Shown here piece after piece: positions 23,639-30,757 of a DNA stretch of 30,757 bases. Position numbers and translations under genes: made by a program. The stretch is from the NCBI GenBank assembly GCA_963629575.1, contig CAVGIM010000034.1, positions 1-30,757 of the forward strand. Reading direction: 5' to 3'. The notes under the pieces were generated by a model. It did no database searches, had not been told where the DNA came from, and saw only the letters and a list, made by a program, of their open reading frames with translations. The stretch comes from Hallerella sp963629575 (lineage in GTDB: Bacteria > Fibrobacterota > Fibrobacteria > Fibrobacterales > Fibrobacteraceae). Positions within the stretch are counted from its first letter, which is position 1, and every line of letters starts with the position of its first letter.

Positions 23639-25174
23639 AAAAGCCCGAAATCGCAACGCTTCCGCAATGTCGGAGCATTCCACCGGAACGCTTTTCGAAG
23701 AATCGTTCACCGCGCGCAAATCGGCAATCGTCCGCGCCACCTTGAGCATCCGATAATAGCCTCGGGCGCTGAGCTGCATTTTCTCGGCGGCGGAAACGGC
23801 AAAGCGTTCCGTAAAGACGGACATTTTCGCGAACGTTTTCGTCTCGTCGCTGTTCATCTCCGCATTGGAATGGAGCTTGCCACGGACAAACCGTCCAAGC
23901 TGGACCTTTCTCGCGGCGACAACCCGCTCCCGAATTTGCAAGGAAGTCTCTCCGGTCGGCAGCCGCATCAAGTTCTGGGGATCCGTCGAGGGGACCGTGA
24001 CCTGGATGTCTATCCGATCGAGCATCGGACCCGAAACTCGCTGGCGATATTTCCTGACAGAATCCGGCAGACAAGTGCATTCTCGCTTCGGATCCATGGA
24101 ATAGCCGCACGGGCAAGGGTTCATCGCGGCGCCCATCATGAACCGAGCAGGCCACGCGACCGATCCGCTCGCCCGGCTGATTCGGATTATTCCGTCTTCC
24201 ATCGGCTCGCGGAGCGCCTCCAGGACATTCCGGTTGAATTCCGGAAGCTCGTCCAGGAAAAGGACTCCGTTATGGGCAAGGCTCGCTTCGCCGGGCCGAA
24301 GCCGCGGACCTCCGCCGACAAGGGCTATCATCGACGACGAATGGTGCGGAGAGCGAAACGGTCGAAAATTCAAGAGTCTTTCCGGTTCTTCTTCGCCAAG
24401 AACCCGCAAGGAAGAATAGATGCGCATGCATTCCAGAATTTCTTCATCGGTCATCGGTGGCAAGATCCCGGGTAGGCAGCGCGCCGAAAACGTCTTGCCG
24501 GAACCAGGGGAACCGACCAGTAAAAAGTTGTGGGCGCCTGCAGCCGCGATTTCCAAGGCCCGCTTGACGCCATCCATCCCCATCACCGAGCGAAAATCCG
24601 GTACCGAGGGATCCGCCGCCATGACCCGATGCGAAATACCGCCCGCGCGCACGGGGATAACCTCCGAACCCGGCGCAATCGCCGCAATGCATTCCGCAAG
24701 GGTCGATACCCCAACAATGGAGAGCCCCGAAACAAGGCTCGCCTCGGCGACGTTCTCCCTCGGTACCACCAAGATATCGTCTTTTTTCGAAAGGCTCATC
24801 GCCACGGACAGGACTCCATGCACGGCCTTGACGCGACCATCGAGAGAAAGTTCCCCCAAAAACACAAAACGCTCCGGATTTTTCGCCTGGATTTCTTCGC
24901 TAGCGAGAAGCATCCCGACAGCGAGCGGCAAATCCAGGGACGTCCCCTCCTTCCGCAAGTCCGCGGGAGAAAGGTTCACCGTCATCCGGCTTCCCGAAGC
25001 GGCAAAGCCTGTGCTTCGGATACTCGAAACAACGCGTTCCCTGGATTCGCGAACAGCGTTATCCGGCAATCCGACAAGCGTAAAGCCGGGAAGTCCCGCC
25101 GAAGAATCGACTTCGACATTTACCGGAATCGCCTTGATTCCGAGCAGGCAGCTGGTGCGAATCCTCTGGAACAC
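23621..25174 (-). CDS. comM: ComM/YifB-family Mg-chelatase-like AAA+ ATPase
   Basis: This 517-residue cytoplasmic hexameric helicase family promotes branch migration during recombination in natural transformation. An N-terminal Lon-substrate-like domain (1-170: GLPGFTLVGLPDNAVRESRERV, VNLSPADLRKEGTSLDLPLAVGML) is followed by the AAA+ core, with Walker A VGSPGSGKT (220-228) and Walker B VLFLDELPEF (304-313). The zinc-like cysteines MNPCPCGY and CTC and the C-terminal Mg_chelatase_C domain (about 415-515: SARGYYRMLKVARTIADL) complete it. The start is GTG at 25174, 7 nt after the spoVG stop, with AGGTG about 4 nt before. It is probably cotranscribed with spoVG from the sigma-54-type promoter at 25568-25584. 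Confidence 0.95.
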   Translation of the reverse strand: MFQRIRTSCLLGIKAIPVNVEVDSSAGLPGFTLVGLPDNAVRESRERVVSSIRSTGFAASGSRMTVNLSPADLRKEGTSLDLPLAVGMLLASEEIQAKNPERFVFLGELSLDGRVKAVHGVLSVAMSLSKKDDILVVPRENVAEASLVSGLSIVGVSTLAECIAAIAPGSEVIPVRAGGISHRVMAADPSVPDFRSVMGMDGVKRALEIAAAGAHNFLLVGSPGSGKTFSARCLPGILPPMTDEEILECMRIYSSLRVLGEEEPERLLNFRPFRSPHHSSSMIALVGGGPRLRPGEASLAHNGVLFLDELPEFNRNVLEALREPMEDGIIRISRASGSVAWPARFMMGAAMNPCPCGYSMDPKRECTCLPDSVRKYRQRVSGPMLDRIDIQVTVPSTDPQNLMRLPTGETSLQIRERVVAARKVQLGRFVRGKLHSNAEMNSDETKTFAKMSVFTERFAVSAAEKMQLSARGYYRMLKVARTIADLRAVNDSSKSVPVECSDIAEALRFRAFSGIAG

Positions 25175-25181
25175 GCGACAC

Positions 25182-25523
25182 CTACGCGGCGGCTATCGCC
25201 TGCTGGTATTTTTCGAGGATGCAGTTTTCGATATGTTCGCGGCATTCCCGCGTAATCGGGAAAAAGATGCTGCGATATTCCTCGCCCTTGTAGAACGGGT
25301 CGTTCGGATATCCGACGAACAGTCCGTTTTCACCGTCCATCACGCGCAGCTGGGTCAGTTCGAACTGGTCGTTCAACGTTACGCGGGCAAGCGCCTTGAT
25401 ATGTCCCATGTTCATTCCTTCCTTGAACGGATAGACGCGAACATTCGTCACGACAAGGCAGTCGAATTCCGAAACCCTCGGTTGCTTTCCTTCTACGGCT
25501 GGCGCCGACTTTGTCTTTGGCAT
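25182..25523 (-). CDS. spoVG: SpoVG-family nucleic-acid-binding regulator
   Basis: This 113-residue protein has a core (about 18-105) matching SpoVG: VTNVRVYPF, IKALARVTLNDQFELTQLRVMDGENGLFVGYPND, then FFPITRECREHIENCILEKYQQA. SpoVG proteins bind DNA and RNA and affect many processes in spore formers and non-formers; this organism is not expected to sporulate. The N-terminus has a short basic extension (PKTKSAPAVEGKQPR). The ATG at 25523 has GGAGG 5 nt upstream; the longer frame to 25625 would pass through the terminator hairpin and is excluded. comM follows directly. A consensus sigma-54 promoter lies about 45 nt upstream. Confidence 0.93.
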   Translation of the reverse strand: MPKTKSAPAVEGKQPRVSEFDCLVVTNVRVYPFKEGMNMGHIKALARVTLNDQFELTQLRVMDGENGLFVGYPNDPFYKGEEYRSIFFPITRECREHIENCILEKYQQAIAAA

Positions 25524-25567
25524 AGAAGCCTCCATATTAAAATCCCAACATCGGGACGTCTCTTCTA

Positions 25568-25584
25568 TTGCAAAAGCCGTGCCA
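25568..25584 (-). promoter_or_regulatory. Consensus sigma-54 (RpoN) promoter for spoVG-comM
   Basis: On the minus strand TGGCACGGCTTTTGCAA matches the -24/-12 consensus TGGCACG-N4-TTGCW without mismatch. The GG (25583-25582) and GC (25571-25570) are separated by exactly 10 nt. The predicted start near 25558 leaves a leader of about 35 nt before the spoVG ATG. It lies in a true intergenic gap directly after the pilC terminator. Confidence 0.82.
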
Positions 25585-25589
25585 AAACA

Positions 25590-25622
25590 AAAACGGCGTT
25601 TTCTGTTCAAAAACGCCGTTTT
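25590..25622 (-). terminator. Terminator of the pilT-pilC operon
   Basis: AAAACGGCGTTTT (25590-25602) and AAAACGCCGTTTT (25610-25622) form a perfect 13-bp stem with a 7-nt loop. T-rich tails lie on both strands. It separates pilC from the spoVG promoter on the minus strand. Confidence 0.88.
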
Positions 25623-25665
25623 CATTTTTTGAAAAAACGATTAATCGATTACATCCGGTGATTAA

Positions 25666-26868
25666 TCATCCCTGGACCGCATCGGACATGCTAAAGATAG
25701 GCATGTACATCGCTATCATCAGGAAACCGACCGCTCCACCGAGGAACACCATGATCAAGGGTTCGAGCATCGAGGTGACGGCATCGATTGCCGCATCGAC
25801 TTCTTCGTCGTAAAAATCCGCCACTTTCAGGAGCATTCCCCCGAGCTGCCCCGTCTTCTCGCCGACACCGACCATCTGGATGACCATCGCCGGAAAGATT
25901 TTCGCGTCCTTCATCGGATCCACGATGCTCTTTCCGCCGGCAAGTCCCACCGCAATCTTCATAATCGCATTTTCCACCGCCAGGTTTCCCGAAGTCTTCG
26001 CTGTTACCTGCAAGGCTTCCGTTACCGAGACACCCGCGTTGAGAAGCGTTCCAAGCGTCCGGCTGAACCGCGCCACGGCACTCTTCACCTGCAGATCGCC
26101 GAGCTTTGGCACCTTGAGCATCATCCTGTCCCATCCCAGGTGCAACTTCGGAACCTTCATTATCACCTTGAAGGCGACGACAATCGCTACCGCTCCGAGA
26201 ACCCAGAAAGCCGCATAATCCCGGATGCCGTCGGAAAGATTCATCACGACCTGCGTCGGCCATGGAAGTTCCCCGCCCGCCTCCATGAACGTCTGGGCAA
26301 AGGTCGGCACGACAAACGACAGCATGAGAATCACGACAATGACCGCCACGATAGCGACCATCACCGGATACGTCAAGGCCTTTTTCACCTTGCGGACAAG
26401 ACGCTCGTTCGCTTCCTGGTAGTCCGCAAGCCGCAAGAGGATTCCATCGAGAATACCGCCCGCTTCGCCTGCCGCGACCATGTTGCAATACAGCTTGTCG
26501 AAAACCTTCGGGTGCTGAGCCAGCGCATCGGCAAGACTCGAACCGCCGCTGATAGACATCGTGAGCTTGTGAACCACCGCCTTCATCGCGGGATTTTCCA
26601 TCTGCTCTTCCAGAATGTTCAGGCACTGGAGCATCGGAAGTCCCGCCGAGGTCATCGAGCTGAACATCCGCGTAAAGCGGGAAACGTCCTTCGACTTGAT
26701 GCCCGATCCGATTTGAATCTTGATTTCGATAGGCTTGCGCTTGATGCTGTTTACGACCAGATGCTTGCGACGAAGGAGCGATTCCGCATCCTGCTTCGAC
26801 TTTGCCTCGATTTCGCCGTCGAACTGGTTTCCTTGGGTATTCTGGGCCTTGTAGAGAAAAACGGGCAT
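25666..26868 (-). CDS. pilC: Type IV pilus inner-membrane platform protein PilC (type II secretion F family)
   Basis: This 400-residue inner-membrane protein forms the base on which pilus motor ATPases act. The N-terminal segment (MPVFLYKAQNTQGNQFDGEIEA) and two repeated GspF domains (about 65-190 and 270-390: FTRMFSSMTSAGLPMLQCL, FSRTLGTLLNAGVSVTEAL) are clear. Membrane helices lie near 168-190, 220-237 and 368-390. The GEAGGILDGIL and GEKTGQLGGML motifs are conserved. Length is normal. The start is 3 nt after the pilT stop, so the two are cotranscribed; no pilB or pilin gene is in the window. Confidence 0.97.
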   Translation of the reverse strand: MPVFLYKAQNTQGNQFDGEIEAKSKQDAESLLRRKHLVVNSIKRKPIEIKIQIGSGIKSKDVSRFTRMFSSMTSAGLPMLQCLNILEEQMENPAMKAVVHKLTMSISGGSSLADALAQHPKVFDKLYCNMVAAGEAGGILDGILLRLADYQEANERLVRKVKKALTYPVMVAIVAVIVVILMLSFVVPTFAQTFMEAGGELPWPTQVVMNLSDGIRDYAAFWVLGAVAIVVAFKVIMKVPKLHLGWDRMMLKVPKLGDLQVKSAVARFSRTLGTLLNAGVSVTEALQVTAKTSGNLAVENAIMKIAVGLAGGKSIVDPMKDAKIFPAMVIQMVGVGEKTGQLGGMLLKVADFYDEEVDAAIDAVTSMLEPLIMVFLGGAVGFLMIAMYMPIFSMSDAVQG

Positions 26869-26871
26869 TGG

Positions 26872-27939
26872 CTACACTCCAATCTTTTCGAGATCCTTTT
26901 CGAGTTGCGACGGATCCGGAGACTTCGCCACGGCCTCGAAACGATCCAGCTTGCCCTGACGGACCAGTTCCGCGAGCCGCATGTTCATCGTGTTCATTCC
27001 AAACTTCTGACCGATTTCGATCATCGAGCCAATCTGGTGCGTCTTGTTGTCGCGGATAAGCGCCCGAATCGCCGGAGTGACGTTCATCACTTCGTAACAC
27101 ATCACGCGTCCGCCGCCGATCTTCGGAAGAAGCATCTGGCAAACGACTCCCTGGAGCACGAACGACAGCTGAGTACGGACGGTCTGCTGCTCGCCCTGCG
27201 GGAAAGCATCCACGATACGGTTAATCGTCTGGACCGCGGAATTGGTGTGGAGCGTCGCAAGCGTCAAGTGCCCCGTTTCCGCGATAGTCAAGGCGGCGCG
27301 GATCGTTTCGAGATCGCGCATTTCGCCGATGAGGACAATGTCCGGGTCCTGTCGCAAGGCCATCTTGAGCGCCTGGGAAAAGCTCTTCGTGTCGTTTCCG
27401 ACTTCGCGCTGGTTCACCATGCAGTTCTGGTGCCTGTGCAAAAATTCGATCGGATCTTCAATCGTCAGAATGTGCTCGTGGCGCTCCTTGTTTATCTTGT
27501 CGATCATGGCGGCGAGCGTCGTCGATTTGCCGGACCCCGTCGAACCCGTCACCAGTACAAGTCCGGACGGACGCGTCGTAAATTCCGCGATAATGGGCGG
27601 AAGGTCCAGTTCCTTGAATGTCTTGATCCGAAGCGGAATGATTCGAAGCGCAAGGGCGACGCAACCGCGCTGCAGATAGGCGTTTGCGCGAAATCGCGCG
27701 AGATTCGCGATTCCAAAGGAAAAATCGCATTCCTTGTTCTGTTCGAAAGACTTCTTCTGGAGATCGTTCATCAGACTGTAAGTCATGCGCATCGTCTCTT
27801 CCGGGGAAAGTTTTTCCGTCCCCATCGGCGCGAGCTTTCCCGCCAAGCGGAGCATCGGAGGAATCCCCGCGGTAAGATGCAAGTCCGAAGCGCCACGCTT
27901 CACCATTTCAGCCAAAAGTTCTTGGATATTGTATGCCAT
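26872..27939 (-). CDS. pilT: Type IV pilus retraction ATPase PilT
   Basis: This 355-residue cytoplasmic hexameric motor disassembles pili, driving twitching and DNA uptake. Seen are the N-terminal SDLHLTAG (18-25), Walker A GSTGSGKST (132-140), the Asp box ILTIEDPIEF, Walker B DPDIVLIGEMRD and the His box TGHLTLATLHTNSA. The PilT-specific AIRALIRDNK motif in the C-terminal part is the variant of AIRNLIRE. The ATG at 27939 fits the family N-terminus. TATATT (27951-27946) ends 6 nt before it and no Shine-Dalgarno exists, suggesting a leaderless mRNA. The frame upstream to 27984 runs into the divergent gene. It is first in the pilT-pilC unit. Confidence 0.97.
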   Translation of the reverse strand: MAYNIQELLAEMVKRGASDLHLTAGIPPMLRLAGKLAPMGTEKLSPEETMRMTYSLMNDLQKKSFEQNKECDFSFGIANLARFRANAYLQRGCVALALRIIPLRIKTFKELDLPPIIAEFTTRPSGLVLVTGSTGSGKSTTLAAMIDKINKERHEHILTIEDPIEFLHRHQNCMVNQREVGNDTKSFSQALKMALRQDPDIVLIGEMRDLETIRAALTIAETGHLTLATLHTNSAVQTINRIVDAFPQGEQQTVRTQLSFVLQGVVCQMLLPKIGGGRVMCYEVMNVTPAIRALIRDNKTHQIGSMIEIGQKFGMNTMNMRLAELVRQGKLDRFEAVAKSPDPSQLEKDLEKIGV

Positions 27940-27945
27940 GTTTTG

Positions 27946-27951
27946 AATATA
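27946..27951 (-). promoter_or_regulatory. -10 box of pilT, 6 nt from the start codon
   Basis: TATATT on the minus strand is followed by CAAAAC and the ATG at 27939. A start point 6-8 nt downstream would fall on or next to the ATG. No good -35 is seen. The divergent thioredoxin-like gene starts at 27969, so the whole intergenic gap is 29 nt. Confidence 0.55.
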
Positions 27952-27968
27952 ACTAAATTGATGTTTCC

Positions 27969-28445
27969 ATGAACCTGTTTTCAAGAATCGCGCTGACTTT
28001 TTTTTCCCTGTGCTGCCTTATCGCCACATCGTGCGGCGATGCCGCCTACGACCGCATTCCCGAAAGGATCGAAGGCTACGATGGAATCCATCTCTTTATT
28101 TTTCACGCGTCGTGGTGCGGATACTGCAACCAGGAAATTCCCCTCTTGAAATCGCTATACAGGGAATATGCCCCCTGCGGCGTACACTTTCTCGGCATAA
28201 ACGAAGACGATTCGGAAGACATCATGCGCGAATTCGCCAAGGAACGGGAAATTCCCTACCCGGTCATCCACTGGGATTTTGCCCTGATGAAAAAATTCGG
28301 GCATCCGCGAGCGATACCGTCGCACTTTCTCATCGACAGTTCGGGAAACATCGCCCTTCGAAAAATCGGGCCGCTCGATTCCGCGGAAACCCGAAAAAAA
28401 CTTGACAGTCTGCTCGGAGACTCTGTCAGGAATTGTCGTCCATAA
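27969..28445 (+). CDS. Thioredoxin-like (TlpA/ResA-type) lipoprotein
   Basis: This 158-residue protein has a lipoprotein signal (hydrophobic 5-20, lipobox IATSC, Cys22). It is followed by a thioredoxin fold with redox motif WCGYC (Cys50/Cys53), EIPLLKSLYREY helix, FLGINEDD and the cis-proline AIPSHFLID strand. It should act in the periplasm as a thiol-disulfide reductase, for example in cytochrome or envelope protein maturation; the partner is unknown. No Shine-Dalgarno is seen. TATAAC at 27948-27953 could be its -10, giving a leader of only a few bases. It is divergent from pilT, and its 3' end overlaps epmA antisense by 20 nt. Confidence 0.9.
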   Translation: MNLFSRIALTFFSLCCLIATSCGDAAYDRIPERIEGYDGIHLFIFHASWCGYCNQEIPLLKSLYREYAPCGVHFLGINEDDSEDIMREFAKEREIPYPVIHWDFALMKKFGHPRAIPSHFLIDSSGNIALRKIGPLDSAETRKKLDSLLGDSVRNCRP

Positions 28446-29382
28446 ACAGGACGACATCTTCGATTTTCCTCTTTCCCAAGGCGAGCATATAGAGGCGGTC
28501 AAGCCCCATCGCCACGCCGGAAGCCTTTGGCATTCCATGTTCTAGCGCGGCAAGAAAACGTTCGTCAATCGCCGGGACGGGCTTTCCGTGCGCCTTGCGC
28601 CATGCGATGTCCGTTTCAAAACGCCTCCGCTGTTCCCCGGGATCCGTCAGTTCCTCGTAGCCGTTGCAAAGCTCCATATTTTCAATATAGAGTTCAAAGC
28701 GTTTCGCCACCCTGTCGCCTGCGGCATTGGTGTATGTTTCCGCAAGGGCCGCGCAGCTTTCGGGATAGTCCATCAGAAATTGCGGACTTTCCTTTCCGAG
28801 GTGCGGTTCCACGAGAGTCACCATCAGATAGTCCCACCAGTCTTCGCGCGAAAACGAATCGGAACCTTCCACATCGGGAACTTCGTTTTTCTCCAAAGCC
28901 TGCCGAAAATCGTCCGCACTTGTCGTAAACGGATCCACCCCCGCATACCGCAAATACGCATCGCGAAAACGGAGACGCTCCGCCTTCACCGGTTTTCCGA
29001 GAATTTCCGCGGCGAGGGCTTCGACTTCCTCCATCAGGGTTTCAAAGGGAATCCCGACACGATACCATTCCACCAGTTCGAATTCCGAATTATGCCTTTG
29101 CCCAACTTCATCGACGCGAAAGGCGTGGGCGATTTCGAAAATGTCGCCAAAACCCGCCGCGAGAAGCCGCTTCAAATGGAACTCGGGACTAGTCATCAGG
29201 TAGCGGGTCGGTTTTCCCTGCGTCTCGAAATAGTCCAGGTGGGCGTCCGTTCCGCTCGCGCGCGAAAGCACGGGAGTATTGACTTCCAAGACACCGCGAG
29301 ATTTAAAAAAATTCCGAACCTTTTCGGATAGCGAAAGGCGCGCCTTCCAGGTTTCCAAATCGCAGTTAGGCCGAAAATTCAT
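28426..29382 (-). CDS. epmA: Elongation factor P lysyltransferase-like EpmA (GenX/PoxA)
   Basis: This 318-residue protein is a class II lysyl-tRNA-synthetase catalytic core without an anticodon-binding domain, the size of E. coli EpmA. Visible are motif 1 (FFKSRGVLEVNTPVL), motif 2 (FEIAHAFRVDEVGQRHNSEF) and motif 3 (GVAMGLDRLYMLALG). EpmA attaches beta-lysine to EF-P, which relieves ribosome stalling at polyproline; the EF-P and EpmB genes are not in the window. AGG lies about 8 nt before the ATG. It starts 9 nt after the FISUMP gene stop and is likely cotranscribed with it. Confidence 0.95.
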   Translation of the reverse strand: MNFRPNCDLETWKARLSLSEKVRNFFKSRGVLEVNTPVLSRASGTDAHLDYFETQGKPTRYLMTSPEFHLKRLLAAGFGDIFEIAHAFRVDEVGQRHNSEFELVEWYRVGIPFETLMEEVEALAAEILGKPVKAERLRFRDAYLRYAGVDPFTTSADDFRQALEKNEVPDVEGSDSFSREDWWDYLMVTLVEPHLGKESPQFLMDYPESCAALAETYTNAAGDRVAKRFELYIENMELCNGYEELTDPGEQRRRFETDIAWRKAHGKPVPAIDERFLAALEHGMPKASGVAMGLDRLYMLALGKRKIEDVVLFMDDNS

Positions 29383-29391
29383 CGAAAAAGC

Positions 29392-30504
29392 CTATTCCTG
29401 CACGCAGCGGACGGAAAGCCCGAACTTCTTATCGACAGACGCCTTTTCCAAAGCGTTTGCGTCCGCAAAGAGGTTCCGCACGAATCCGCGCGAAGCATCT
29501 TCCTCGGAAGCGGTCCAGAAGTAGGTGCCTTCGCCAGCCAATGCGCAAATCCCGTTCTGGTTAAAATATCCGCCGAAAACAACGGTTACCGAGAAGTCGG
29601 CCACATCCGCAGCGAAAAGGCTTTCAAAGTCTTCGTCCGTCGCTGTCCGGAAGCCTTCGGGACAAGCCTGTTTCGCCTGTTCAAACGGATAGAGCCTTCC
29701 ATATTTTTCGCAGTTCAGCGAATCACCGTCATAACATGCGGAAGAATCCGGGATATCAAAGGCGAGATTGTCTATCATCCAGATTCTTTCGCCAAAGCGT
29801 TCCACGCGATAGACGCGACCGTCCCGCGGATCGGTTACGCTTCCGATGACCGGGCAGCGGACAGGCGCATTCAGGGAGTCCAGCAGGGCGTTGAGCGTAT
29901 CCCCCAAGGCATTGCAGTAGTAGAACTTCTTTTTGGCGAGCGCGAAATCCGCCGAATCCGCGTTCAAGAGTTCCACTGCCGCCGAATCGAGACGGAAAAG
30001 GTTCGTATCGTTCACCGCGAGCATCCAGCGCTTCGCCAGTTCGAACGGTGAATTCCAGAAAGCATCCCGGGAAAGCGAATCCATCAGGACCTGCATGGCC
30101 GAAGGCGTCGGAACGCTGACCTTTTTTGCCACGAGTTTCTGGGGATTTTCCGCACAGGCGCTTGAATCCGGAGCGTCCGATCGGAGAAAGGCGGAGTCAA
30201 TCCGAGCCGAACACGCCTCCAGGCAAGCTGCGACTTCCTTCTTCTTGCAAGGTTCCCACAAAAGCGTATCGACCTTGACCATCACGGGCTTCATGAACTT
30301 TTTGTTTTTTCGAATCGCAGCGAGCGTCTTTCCATACAGCTCGATCGAAAGCGTATCGCCCGACTTTCCCCGTTCCGCAATCTCCACGAGGGATTCCGAA
30401 CAGGCCTTTTCCCCATTCGCCTTGGAACAGGCTTTGGATACTTTTAACGGGGCAGCGAGCGAAAATGTCGCAAAGCAAAGAATCAATAATAATGATTTTT
30501 TCAT
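29392..30504 (-). CDS. Exported FISUMP-domain protein
   Basis: This 370-residue protein has a signal peptide (1-17, cleavage SLA/AP). A helical, Cys-containing N-terminal region (20-215) with repeated acidic/Ser segments follows. The C-terminal domain (about 222-370) has the Fibrobacter major paralogous (FISUMP) pattern: VTDPRDGRVYRVERFGERIWMIDNLAF, YGRLYPFEQAKQACPEGFRTATDEDF, TYFWTASEED and a final GLSVRCVQE. The domain's function is not established; it is found on many exported proteins in this lineage. TATATT lies 6 nt before the ATG with no Shine-Dalgarno, so the mRNA may be leaderless. epmA follows by 9 nt. Confidence 0.9.
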   Translation of the reverse strand: MKKSLLLILCFATFSLAAPLKVSKACSKANGEKACSESLVEIAERGKSGDTLSIELYGKTLAAIRKNKKFMKPVMVKVDTLLWEPCKKKEVAACLEACSARIDSAFLRSDAPDSSACAENPQKLVAKKVSVPTPSAMQVLMDSLSRDAFWNSPFELAKRWMLAVNDTNLFRLDSAAVELLNADSADFALAKKKFYYCNALGDTLNALLDSLNAPVRCPVIGSVTDPRDGRVYRVERFGERIWMIDNLAFDIPDSSACYDGDSLNCEKYGRLYPFEQAKQACPEGFRTATDEDFESLFAADVADFSVTVVFGGYFNQNGICALAGEGTYFWTASEEDASRGFVRNLFADANALEKASVDKKFGLSVRCVQE

Positions 30505-30510
30505 GCGAAC

Positions 30511-30516
30511 AATATA
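30511..30516 (-). promoter_or_regulatory. -10 box of the FISUMP gene, 6 nt from the start codon
   Basis: TATATT on the minus strand is followed by GTTCGC and the ATG at 30504. The spacing is the same as at pilT. TTCTGG at the -35 position is a poor match. Confidence 0.55.
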
Positions 30517-30757
30517 GAAATTAGGGGCTTTGCCAGAACTTAGGACTTTGTTAGTCGTTGAGAGAAATCAGAAAGCAGGAATCAATGTTTGTGGTTGGAA
30601 TGGGACAAGGGAGGCGGCTAGAGGGAAGCGAGAAGAGTGGAATGTGGAGAGTGGAGTGTGAAGAGTTCGCGAAGCGACCTGCAAAGGTGTGTACGGTAAA
30701 CCGTCATCCTGGAGCGCGGTCAGAGCCTAGAGCTTGGAGCTTAGATCTGAGTTTCGC
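30517..30757. repeat. Non-coding right end with low-complexity and dispersed repeats
   Basis: No coding frame is credible. A purine-rich stretch (about 30605-30665) contains imperfect repeats of AGAGTGGAATGTGG/AGAGTGGAGTGTG. CGTCATCCTGGAGCG near 30702-30716 resembles the GTCATCCTGAGCG-type intergenic repeats of many genomes. AGAGCTTGGAGCTTAG at 30729-30744 is an inverted, one-mismatch copy of 13-28. Confidence 0.5.

Noticed and set aside
26103..26120. TTGGCACC on the plus strand as a second sigma-54 site
   Set aside because: It lies antisense inside pilC and lacks the GC dinucleotide at the required 10-nt distance.

Overview
The window looks like chromosomal DNA of a Fibrobacteraceae bacterium (Fibrobacter or a close relative). 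The grounds are a protein with a FISUMP-type domain at the right end (a paralogous domain named after Fibrobacter succinogenes), exported proteins with serine-rich linkers, a secreted hydrolase carrying CBM3-like cellulose-binding modules, and GTGCAC half-sites at lexA. Genes are tightly packed, often with ATGA or TGATG overlaps. Most are housekeeping genes; a few lineage-specific exported proteins lie between them.

Layout, left to right. 45-2114 (minus): small PC4-like protein, ybeY and a CBS/CorC membrane protein. 2203-6971 (plus): exported FecR-domain protein, FAD-dependent dehydrogenase, RluA-type pseudouridine synthase and a SlyD-like isomerase with a Cys/His tail. 7039-9437 (minus): guaB, tRNA-Glu(CTC) and a membrane-anchored Arg/Asn-rich and Pro/Ala-rich protein. 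9762-10412 (plus): lexA, with a strong promoter and paired GTGCAC sites. 10594-15428 (plus): an AT-richer accessory pair, a secreted lipase/esterase-like protein with two CBM3-like modules and a predicted beta-propeller lipoprotein. 15450-16550 (minus): a histone-H1-like protein ending in a C4 zinc finger, divergent from lepA and a divergent lepB (16584-19289, plus). 19165-22087 (minus): hemA-hemC-hemD, early tetrapyrrole synthesis. 22185-23638 (plus): a lineage-specific exported protein and folB. 23621-27939 (minus): pilT-pilC, then a terminator, a consensus sigma-54 promoter, spoVG and comM. 27969-28445 (plus): thioredoxin-like lipoprotein. 28426-30504 (minus): FISUMP protein and epmA. The last 250 bases and the first 44 are non-coding and share an inverted repeat, so the window may be a contig that ends in a dispersed repeat.

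The most notable points are: (i) a textbook sigma-54 promoter in front of spoVG-comM, just after the type IV pilus motor genes; (ii) four genes whose TATATT -10 box lies only 6-8 nt before the start codon and which lack a Shine-Dalgarno, suggesting leaderless mRNAs; (iii) the hydrolase-CBM3 protein coupled to a propeller lipoprotein; (iv) a lepB-position signal peptidase in which the catalytic lysine reads as arginine; (v) the H1-tail/zinc-finger protein sharing a very compact divergent promoter with lepA. No phage, insertion sequence, CRISPR array or defence system was seen.
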